Source: Antedon mediterranea (lineage: Eukaryota > Echinodermata > Crinoidea > Comatulida > Antedonidae). Taken from it: a DNA stretch of 60,000 nucleotides. Under the pieces are notes generated by a model that was given only the letters and a program-made list of their open reading frames with translations, did no database searches and was not told where the DNA came from. Shown in pieces: positions 47,701 through 59,700 of the stretch; positions within the stretch are counted from its first letter, which is position 1; each line of letters starts with the position of its first letter. The position numbers and the translations under genes are program-made. Where the stretch lies: contig NC_092679.1 of NCBI RefSeq assembly GCF_964355755.1, forward strand, positions 24,492,432 to 24,552,431, given 5' to 3'.

Positions 47701-50700
47701 ATAATGCAAGCTACAATAAAACAAATGAAAGAAAATTGAATACAAACAATACCTAGACTACAACGTTTTGCAAATGCTCTGTCTGCTTTCCAAATAAACT
47801 GTTGTTAGATTTGGTGTTGGCTAGGGCTCCTCTTGTTTCCCTAGGCCTGAATAATATCATAATGAATTATGTGAAAGGTTGTGTCTGTTCTAATCCATGT
47901 TTCTTTTTGTAAAATGTGGTTGGGTGTGTGTGTTGTATGATCGATAAGAAAATGTAGCAATATGACTGACCTCCATGTCACCCTTGGCCCTAGCAAGACA
48001 GTGGTAAGCATACTCTAAGTTTCTAGCAGCTCCGGGTATAGCACCTGATGTTGCAAACTCTACAAAACTGTTGACTAAATGAAAGAAGAAGACAGTATTA
48101 TTAGACACACACCTAAATAGATTCTTGTCATTGGATGATTTTGGGTCACATGGTGTTTGATAGATGATACGACATCCTTATTAAGGGGACACTGGTGGGT
48201 GCCGAAATTTCCCCTTAATAGGGTTCTACTGCACTTCATTATAAATAATATAAAATAATATGAGCTATTATCAAATAATATTCTGTCATAATTACATTCA
48301 TTTTCTGCATACAAGTGTTCATATTGTGGAGACCACATCAGAGTTCCTTCTCTAGGGTCAGGGCCGTAATCCATATAACTTTTGCTTCCTAGTAAAACAA
48401 AATAAAAAGAAATTGTTTGATAAATATTGATCTCTTTTGTTTATATCTTAATTATCTTTCTCATAAAAATCATTATTGTATCTTTTCAATAATTCACTCA
48501 AACAAAAACACATAAAGCAGCAATTCCTTACATAAGACATCCAACATTACATTGTAGAAAAAAAAATTACAATTGAATACAGCATTGTAGTAAAAGTAGT
48601 GAAGTACTTACTACATGGAGGCATCACTGCTTGGTAATCTGTTCCTACATTAATATGCCTGCAAAGATAAAGATTGTGGTACACATAAAAAACACAGTTT
48701 TTGTTTGGGTTTCCTAAATGCCTTCTAGATGTTGGTACTACTAGATGTCTTGAAACATTTCGGTAATAAAATTTAACAGATGATTTCAATCGTTTTGTAT
48801 TTTATATCGGACGGAACTTACGGTTCAGAGTATAAAAATTCTGTAGCCTCTTCACTGCTGCTACCTAGGAGAGAAAAAACATGTTAGAATATAAAAACAT
48901 GTAATGCTCCCAACTCATGATTACCCATGTAGTTGTCACCCTTTTATATACTATTTAGTGGAAATATGCAGTTGTGGTTTCTCATTGGTTATATTGTACA
49001 CTAAATGTTTAACCAGTAATGATAGGTAGTATACAATACAACACTCGCAACAAAAACAAAACGTATTCCTCTCCACTATGAATACCATACTAGTACAGTA
49101 GTACCAACAATAAAACGTGTTCCTCTCCACTATGAATACCATACTAGTACAGTAGTACCAATGTAACGTATTCCTCTCTACTATGAATACCATACTAGTA
49201 CAGTAGTACCAACAATGTAACGTATTCCTCTCCACTATGAATACCATACTAGTACAGTAGTACCAACAATGTAACGTATTCCTCTCCACTATGAATACCA
49301 TACTAGTACAGTAATACCAACAATGTACCTTCTTTAATTTTGTTTTTATAAATAAATAATTTCATTTTTAAATGGTAACATAATATATTTCAGATATTTA
49401 GCTAATTATATTCTAAATGCTTGATTGTAATCAAATATAAGACATTCAACAAACATATAATTTGTGAACTATTGATAAAATAGTTACGAGTATACACTAT
49501 ATTTGTACCCACCTGTACTTCGCCTGTGGAGCTGAATCATGCTTGGTGTTTTTGGCGTGGTAGCTGGTACAGGAAGCGGTACAGTAACATTATTGAAGTA
49601 CAAACCAGAACCACTACGAATGGGACTTAGCATTGGTGGTGGTGTATATGGTGGTGGAGTACTTGACTTGCTTCCATAGAACATGGTTCCAAGATCACGA
49701 GGAGACCTCATTTGACTAGCAAAGGTTCCAGGAAGTAAAACTCCAGAAGTTGTGTTCACACAGGGTGGAATAATTAAAGGGGATGGCCTTGGTTTTTTCT
49801 TTGGATTTTTTACCTCTGTCGGTTTTTGAAAAATTATATCGTCTTTCTTTTTTTCCGGTTCTTCGGGCTCAGCCTTTGTAGTGGTGACGTGAGGTAAAAC
49901 AGGGGAGATGGCTTTAAGTACTGGTGGGCCTAAATCTTCATGTTTTCGTTTCACAGTGGCACGCAATACATCCTCGTTTACGTTAAGTATGTTTTCTTGT
50001 TTCACTGATGTCTCCGGTAAAATATTATTATGAGTAACACTCATGATGGTGCTCATTGGTTGCATTGGAGGTAAACGAGTGTTTTGCATCAGACTCTCAA
50101 GACTCAATGGTAGATTTGGTACAGGAATGCTAGATGCTATGGAAGTCTGATTATAAGAAATTGGAAGGTGTGACGGGTCTTGCATGTTTAATTGTCCAGT
50201 TGAAAAATTAGATGTGTTCAGGTTTTGCGAAACAAGTCCTACACCGATTCGCGGCAAAGTAGGGGGTGGCAACCTTGGCATTGAAAACTGTGATGCGCAT
50301 CGTCCAGACATTGATACAGCCCAACTGTTGGGTTTCCCACCTGGGTACGGATATGACGAATTTGTGTCCAAAGTTCTACTAATTCCAGGTGGTGCTTGGA
50401 AGTAGTTTCCTATATTAGCACTTTGGTTTAAACTAGGTACTGTTACAGTACTAGCATCGCTTTGAATTGCTCTGTACTCCGACATGGTAGAAACCGGCAT
50501 AGTGCCAGTTGCACCCGTTTCTACTTGAGATGCCCGTGGAACTATCGTTGCACTAGCTGTAGTAAGCCCAATTCGTCTAGTATTGTTATAACCTCCATGT
50601 AACCGCATATGTCCATTTAAAGCTGGCATACTTTTGAATTTTCTCTTGCATATTGAGCATTCTACTGGCTGTCTTTTATCCAACACTTTATCGATCCTAA

Positions 50701-53700
50701 AACAATGACGAAAAAATAAGTAAAAAGTTTGGATTTTTTAATATTTCATTTGATTTATACATTTATATATTTTATTTATGATGATTTGTAAATACAGTGA
50801 AGTAGAGATGCCTTTTTCAATAAAATATTTAAGGACATTAAACAGTTTAATCACTTTCAAATATCCAAAAATTAGCAAATACCAATAGAGTTAAAAATAA
50901 AATAATGCACCATATTATTTCTAAATAGTAATCATAATATAATTATTAACTTACATCCTGTTTGGAAAGGTTGGGATTTTTGCCCTATCACCTGGTAATT
51001 CAAATCGAGTCATCTGCCCGAAATTACTTCTTGGTGGTAGAACCATCGACGGCAACGATATACCTGTCAAAGTATTCACACCAGATGTCATCGTCTGCTG
51101 CAAGAATGATGGGGCCGTCATGCTTTGGTTCTGTTGAGGAGGAGACAATGGCTGATTTGGTGACACGTCTTGACCGGTGAACTGGCTACCCTGGTTTCCA
51201 CCTTGACCATGCTGATGAGCTGCTGTTTGAGCCAGAAACTGTAGCCTAGCACTAGAACTATCCCCATTACCAGTCTGAACTATTTGATCACTGTTTAATG
51301 TGTCCATAGTGTTTAAAAAGTCTGAGATCACTTCAGATGATGTGATACTGTTCTTTTGAGATTCTTGTTGAGTGGCTTGCGCAACAGCTGCAGCCTCGGC
51401 CTGCGCAAGTACCTCATCCTTTTCATCGCCAGAAAAATGCATATTGTCTTCCATAACTAAGCCATGATGTTGAGATTCAAAATGTCTTCTAAGTGACCTT
51501 ATATCGCAGTAAGACTTTCCACAATTGTTCACTATGCATTCATACGGTTTTTTGGTGCGGTGCGTTAGTAAATGTCCGGTACTGAAAGAAATTTAAAACA
51601 AATTCTCAAAATTAGTTACTATTTAGTAATCTCAAAACACAATCTTCAAAAAGTAATTCATAATAACCCAAAATAGTTCACAAATACTGTACATAATAAA
51701 TTTCAAACAAAATTGATTTTGAATTTCTGAAAAAAAAACATCATTTGTAGACAGGCTTCCTAATAATTATTTTGTTTACAGTGGGTGTGGGGAAGCTAGG
51801 GCATTAAAAAGGTAGTACTTGAACCTTGGCCGCAGAGTGCGAGAATTATACTAGGATGGTGAACACTAACTGACATTAGGACTTTTATGTTTTGCATGTG
51901 GGTGTTTCCATAAATTAAGGGGCCAGTGGGTATTTTAGTATTGGTGATAGTTAGTTTGCTGTTTACTCTAAATTGGTAATAGTTATTTAAAAAATGATTT
52001 TATCATATGATAGAACAATAATATGGGTTAATACTATTACATGTTGGAAAAAAAAAATTGCAAAAAAAAACGATTTTTAAAAAAAATATATCGTGGTGTC
52101 TAGCTCATTTTATTAAAATATGTGTGACATTTAAATACACTGACATATCAGAGTTTAAAAAATATACTACAGCAATAGTTATTTTGTATTTATTTATCAT
52201 CACAATAGAGTACAAAGCAACGTTAAATATAAGCTAATTACAATTTCCCACGATTTTTTGTTTTCCACACAACGGTCCGCGACGTCCAGCATCACAACGT
52301 AACATTTCGTGTCTCACTTTGTTACGTTGTTAGTACGATCTTTATTAGTGAACAGACACAAGAAGTACCACTATAATGACGAAAATCGAATTACATTCAC
52401 TACAACAGATCACTGAAATTTACCTTACACAATGTTCTACAAAATGGCGATTTTATTTAGTCAGTTACAGACGAAAAACTATTTTTTTAGAACATTTCGT
52501 GTCTCGTATATTCGTTACGTAGTTATTCATAGACCATCGGTGGTAAACGCCGCGAGAGCTATTTCTGAAGTTGAAGGTCACGTGATTCAAGAAGCAGGCG
52601 AACTAAAGTCTCGGCGAAAAAATCATCGCTAGGATCCGCGCTAATTTCGAGTTACAGCGGTAGAGACTTTTCGTGTCCCTCTGTTACGTTGTTTCAACTG
52701 TTACGTTGTAAATAACTTCTACGCGCTTCATTGCATGTAAGTTTTGTGTATTTTTATTTTGTTAGTTTTTAGAATTTAGAAAATAGTGGGTTATAATGAA
52801 AAATACAAGAAAATTAAACGCCAAAACTATCTTCGTACTCTACGTCAACATCATAGTCAAAAACTGGGTGTCGTATACACAATGAGACACGGTTACGTTG
52901 GTAGTTTGTTGATACTATATAGTTGATATTTGTTTTAATGTGGTAGGAATGTTGTTTATCTCATAGCAGCTTCATAATGTATACCCAATGAACAGATATG
53001 TCTATAATTGATTAATATTTAACAAATTAATGAGCAAAATTGCAAAACATTTTCCACTAGGCAGGTTACAGCGTAACATCGTAGAAGATACGCCGTGTCT
53101 TGTTACGTAGTGTACTAGACCTTATACTGGTGTAGTATTTTGCAAATAATTAGCAATTAGTTACCATAAAATCTTTAAATTTTACATTATGTGTTTGCTA
53201 TTTGGTTATTGCTTCTATATGACACAGAAAAATAAAAATTTATTTAATTATTGTCACAAGAAATAGGGATAAAAGTCCATAGTTTACAACCACTTTCAGA
53301 ATAAAAACAAATTCGTCGTTTTTGACTATTCTATTTGTTACAGTAGGAAAAAAAAGAATTGTATTTGGTTCATTTCAGTTATAATAAAAAACATATTACA
53401 CAAAATAATGTGTAATATTAGTACATAATTTTGTTTATTTATTTAACGTTGCTATTCGACAAGATAAAATATGAATTAAATGTTTACTATAATATACATT
53501 TAAAATACCCTCCACTATAGTGAGCGAGTCCAAGCAACTTGGTTGTCGCGTATGCGCGCCTATCATATTTGGGCGATTTCACTTGATGTGTAGGGAATAT
53601 TTAACTTGTTTCAATTACAATCTACGGAAGATATACTAAGGTTTTATAAATTTAATAATAATTAATAACTTTATTTAAATTGATAAAAACAATTACATAT

Positions 53701-56700
53701 AATATAAACGCAAGGCTGTGGATAACAATTTATTATGAACGAAATCAAATCAAAACAACAAAGAACAATAGGTTCTCCTAATAGTAATAGGATAGTATTA
53801 CCACGTGCTTGGGCAATGAACTCTGCTCCACATTGCGATAAGTTTATTTTTAGCTGGCTCGGCGACTCCGAAGCTGAAAGGGGTGACTGGTATTTCTACA
53901 GGTCTGTACGATAATTATTAAGGGTTTTCCGAAATATCACGTGCTTGGCTAATGAGCTCTCCTCCACATTGAGATCGCGTTTATTTTTTAGCTGACTCGG
54001 CGACTCCGGCGGTATTTCTACAGCGAGAGTGTATATACTCCATGTACGATGATTATTAATAGGGTTTTCCGAAACACCACGTGCTTGGCTAATAAAATTC
54101 TCCTCCAAATTGAGATCGCGTTTATTTTTAGCTGTTCAGTTTGATGGACCTTTATTTTTTAATTTTTATTGAAAACCAACGTGATTGCTGGCTCGGCGAC
54201 TCCCGGTGCTCAAATTGGGTGACTGGTATTATTTCGGTCATGGTTCGGTGAACCTTTATTTTGTTGGCCAAAACCCACATGCTTGCTTCGTCGGCTCCCT
54301 ACAAAGAGATCGCGCTTAGTTTAATGGGGAACCTTTATTTACTCTTCGTTTTAAATATATTCCATAGACTTCAACATTATAACTAGTCTACTGTTTTCCC
54401 CGATGTGGTTTAAAAACAATTATAAAAGAATGAGAAATAAAGTCAACAGACATTTTACAACATTTAAAAATAATACGTAAAAAACATTTATACCCAGTAT
54501 AACTAAGACAAAATTATCAGTAACATATTAATTTTATTATAATAATAAAATGATAATAATAAATATTTGATGAATAAAATTAATATTTTAAACTAATAAT
54601 CTGAAAAGAAAGCAATAGTTTTAGTCAAATCAATTTATGAGCATAACTCAAGAAAGACAAATATATACAGTGTTCATTTATTGTTTTATAATTAATAATA
54701 ATAAATATTATAATCCATCAACATAAGATAAGAAAACACTTTCTTTAGTATAGTAGGCCTAACATATTTTATAATAATAATAGATATATTTATTTTTATT
54801 TAAATTGGTATAATTTATATTAAAAATACTTAATTATATACTTTATATTTCTATATGATGATGAATCAAATTTAACCCAGATGGGCAAATCTAATGTTTC
54901 ATTGTCATTTTTTTCATCTATACAGATCAGCAGTTTATCAACAATGTTACCGTTCCAATTGAGAACTGCATTTAACCCCAAAAATAGAGATGCCGCATCA
55001 ACAAAAAGACCAACCAAAGAAACATCAGCCCACAGACGGTTCTCGAATATACAGTAATTTCAGCGTAAAAAAAAATTACATAACTGAAATTAAATTATTA
55101 AACAGGGTTACATCAGGTGGTTAAAATCAGCACTGAAAGTACGAACCAACTTTATATACCATTGAGTAAACATTTTAGAAGTAATGCGCGATTTACCAAA
55201 TTTTTCCCTCACGTAAATTTATATAGATTATACGTTTTAATGATTGAACAAGAGTGTTAATGCGAAGTATATCCAAATGTATTCTCAATGATTTTACTGT
55301 AAATGACTATTAATAGTATATTTTAGCAGTTTGTTGTGTGCAGTAGTAATTACAGTTGTCACACTTTAAAAATAATGTAGTAGTTCTTGTTGACTTATTT
55401 AAGTGAACTATTTGGTGTCTCTGTTACACGTGAAAACTTCAATTTTTTATTGCATGAATTATATTGTTTTATTGATTAAAAGATAGTATTTGATATACTA
55501 TTTTTACCAGTTTATCAATTGTATGCAGTAGTAACCACATTTGTTACACTTTAAAAATGGCTGCATGTCAAAACCATTTCATAAAACATTGTGACGAGTT
55601 AAAGTGAACATTTGGTGTCTCCGTTACACGTGAAATCTTCCATTTATATTTCATGAACCATATTGTTTTATTTCCACATGGAGGTATGATCCTGATTTGA
55701 CTTGTTGCTAGTAAATGTATATACTTGAGGTATATTCTGTTCATTTCTGTATTGTTTACATGTAATTTTTAAACAGCAGTGACTTTACAAATCTTTTATA
55801 TAGAAATTAAGTCAACTTTAACGGCTTTGCATAATTATTTCATAAGCTATTTTTTAAATTTGAAAAGGTGTGATTTAAATAATATTTTTCTGCATTGAAG
55901 ATGTTCCCAAAAGCTATTTAAAAATCCAATTTAAACAGTTTTAGGTTATTAATAATAACTTATAAGAGGGGTAGATAATGTGATTTTGGTGTCTCCGTTA
56001 CACGTGAAATTTGCTATGCATGTTGATACTATATAAATGCTGTTACATAGAGACAACAGATTTAATGTGTATTTTGCTTCTTTTTTTTAGTTCAAGTACA
56101 TGATATACTATTTAGAATTGATTATTAGACTTAGAATGTCACACTTTGAAATTCTGACCCTAATGTCACACCTTGGCCCCTTTATTTATGGAAACACCCA
56201 TGTACACTAAGTACATTAAGTAGACTTCAACATCATGTGATACAAAATTAAACCACTTAGTTTTAAAATAAGGATACACTGTGTTCAATTCATTCTATTC
56301 ATCATTAGTATAAGCATCTAACCTTTAAAATATTTAATAAACTATTTTAATTATTTATAGAAATAGTTGACGTTAGATTTGTTTACATTTTCCTTCTGTA
56401 ACTTTATCAACAATTGTAATGTAGATTCTAATGTCAGCGATTAAACATTACAAAGTTACTAAATTGTTACTAATTTTGAGGAGGACAGAACACAATTCAT
56501 TGCAGGTCATTGGGTGTTTGAAAACATTTTGAATGTATTCACCTCTTATTATTGCCAACAATACTATACCTACAGTAAACAATCCTAGTATAACCCACCT
56601 TGAGCAATGTCCTGAATACAACATGTTATTTATGCCTTTCATAATTTTAGAACAGTACTGCATGTCCACTCTATAAATCTGCACTAGCTAACAGTAATCA

Positions 56701-59700
56701 TATTTCATTCAATAGTAAAATACAACACAACTACTGTACATCAACCACCAGTATAATTTCAACAATTGGCTTATTGTACTGACAGACTTGGAATAACTAT
56801 TCAAAGTGTAGTGCAAAAGACTCTGAATGAATGATAACACTTCCTCTAGAAGAATACCTTAGCCGACAATTATTTCCTACTTTCCTATTGAACAAGGCAA
56901 CCATTACAAAGTATTTAACCTTTGACCTTCAAATAAAATAATTATTTAACAGAATTATTTACTTTCTGTTCAGAGACTTGGATAGATTGTCACTCTTAGG
57001 CAATATTAAATCTTTAAAGTTTTTAAAGATTTAGGAACCTATTTGAATTTTTAATGGTAAATACCAAAAGATATGACGTTTACTAAATAGCATTGAAGCA
57101 TACAAAAAAAGATATTGACTGAAATTGACAATATGCAAAATAGGACTTGGAACAACATGCTAGATAATAACAATGACCTTACACGTCATGCTTCAGTAGA
57201 TACTGGCTGACTGTAACTGCATAAAAACTACCAAAGTATTGTCAACACCAAGTGAGCAAGTAAAATAACTGACAAACGATCTACTAAATTTAAAACTCCA
57301 ATGGGACTCTGCGTCATGGGTTACCAACCAGAGAGATTTTAAATGTGTGACATTTGGCATGGGGAGGGTGGTTGCAGGAGGTATGCTATAGGCTCAAGGG
57401 AAAAGCCTGATGGATGCCAAGTGGGTGATTCCCCTTGCACTCAAACACTTGAAATTTGGTACAGTTGTAGAGCTTTTATCAGGGAGTGTGGTCTTTAAAA
57501 TTAAAAAGCAAATGCATTGATTTTCTCCTGTAATTTTTGTTTCACCAAAGTGTGCATACACAAACTCTCGGCTATTGCTGCTGCTAGAGAGAGGGCCATT
57601 ACACAGTACAATAAAGGTCAATTTGTGAATAAGGTACTGCACTCAAAACAAATCACCAATAATCGTGAATATAAAAGTGCAGTCCGAACATTAGAATACT
57701 AGTGAACAAACCATAAAATAGTTTTTCAAAGTTTTGCTGTAGCATAACAACAGCATCCTGCCATTTAACTATGTCGGAAGTGGAACTATCTGTTATTTTG
57801 CATGCCACTTGAAATCAAATAAAAAATATAGTTGTATCTTTAATGATTAATTTATAAGTACTTCTGATTCTGTACTGTTGTTTTTGTGTGTTTATTTGTG
57901 ATCTGTATATGATTAAGTATTCGCCCCTCTCGTCATTTTGGGCTTCATGATATCATAAATAAATAATGTACATTATGAATAATTTCTCCACAAAAATGCT
58001 TGCTATGCTAGTTGTCTCATATTGCTAATTATTTATAATTATATAAGCAACAAAGGTTTGCTACAAAAAATGCTAGTGGATAAAAACAAATTCTATCCCT
58101 CACCACAATTGAATTAACGGCAACCAAGTATGTTCCTAATACTTGATGTGAAGCAGCTATATACCACAATAGAACATACAGGAAACTTGCTCCGGAAGTA
58201 ACAAGGTCATCAAAATTGAATTTTTAACAAAACTGGTAATTCATATTAATGATCTCTTACCGTCATGGGAATACCAAAGAAATCCTATTTATCACTTTAT
58301 TTAAAGGATAGGTTGCATTTAATGGTCTCTTACCATCATGGGAATACTACAGAAATCCTATCACTTTATTTAAAGGATAGGTTGCATTTAATGGTCTCTT
58401 ACCATCATGGGAATACTACAGAAATCCTATTTATCACTTTATTTAAAAAAGGATAGGTTGCATTTAATGGTCTCTTACCATCATGGGAATACTACAGAAA
58501 TCCTATCACTTTATTTAAAGGATAGGTTGCATTTAATGGTCTCTTACCATCATGGGAATACTACAGAAATCCTATCACTTTATTTAAAGGATAGGTTGCA
58601 TTTAATGGTCTCTTACCATCATGGGAATACTACAGAAATCCTATCACTTTATTTAAAGGATAGGTTGCATTTTAAACACTGGTTAAAAATGAATAAACAT
58701 CGTCATAAACTGGCTGAAATATGGACTGAGCTTGAGTTTTGAATATTTTCGAGTTAAAGTTTGACCTCCCTGACCTCCAGAATAACACAAACCAGAAATG
58801 GTGTTAGTTTTCTATGAGTGGGGCTTACCTGGGTAAACCAACACAGGCCTCTTCCTTCGGAGGGAAGAACAATAGTACAGTAACTCAAAAACTAACTTTG
58901 GACATCAGTAACCGCACGAAAACCGAAAGACACACACATATTTTATTGCGTAAACAATATTTGCTTTTAGGCTTAGTAATTTTATTAATTGATGAACTAC
59001 TTAATTGTATGACAGCATCACATATGTGGCCCAATTACAATTGTGTTTGGCCAACTGATCATCAGGGATTACAACCTATCTTGATTAATTATCTTATTGG
59101 TAATCCTTGGCCACATGTGCCTAAAGACATAAAATAAAAATATCATGAAATGATTACTTACAGATGATCCTGTCTTTTGAAACTCTTGGCACAAATGATG
59201 CATTTATGTCGCCTTTCACTGCTATGTATTAGTTTGTGTTTAGCCAAAGCGCTGGAACTGCCAAATATCTTGCTACAAACTGGACATGCCTGTGAGTAGC
59301 GATGTCCTTGACCAATACGTGGACGTCCTTTCTTCGCCTTTGGTGCCGATACTGTATCAGACTGACCGCCACTTTGTCCTGAAAAAAAAGAGAAAATTGA
59401 AAGTAATGCATTTAAATGTTATTGTAATGTATTTTATTTTTAGAATCATAAAAAAGCTCAGACAATGGTTCCCAATACTTCTTCAGCATGCCACGGTTTG
59501 ATTTACTTCAGGCAAACAAAGGTTGCCAAATGGGCTTTTTATAGTGTAGTTCAGAAAATGGTGATTAAAGTTTATCATGCGATATCAAAACTAAACTAGC
59601 AATCATTTATTTTCAAATTCAAATTTAGTCAATATTTTGGAAGAAAACCTCACCGATTAAAGATGATGGTAGATCATTCATAGCACTATGTCTAACATCA

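Larger units (their letters stand above)
51900..56199. mobile_element. 4.3-kb inverted-repeat element with ATGT target duplication
   Basis: Ends GGGTGTTTCCATAAATTAAG (left) and the inverted GGGTGTTTCCATAAATAAAG (right), each followed by GGGCCA, flanked by ATGT at 51896-51899 and 56200-56203. Both subterminal regions carry many GTGTCTC...GTTAC motifs (left near 52310, 52500, 52670; right near 55420, 55615, 55990). The centre holds a diverged tandem repeat and one possible helicase remnant, but no intact transposase. Inserted in the 7.6-kb intron that splits finger 2. Confidence 0.68.

Noticed and set aside
48951-49301. Repetitive minus-strand frame (VFIVERNTLHCWYYCTS)
   Set aside because: By-product of the 54-bp minisatellite; the splice sites of the gene bracket it as intron.
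58265-58742. Plus-strand frames with repeated SLYLKDRLHLMVSYHHGNTT
   Set aside because: Produced by the 69-bp minisatellite, antisense in an intron.
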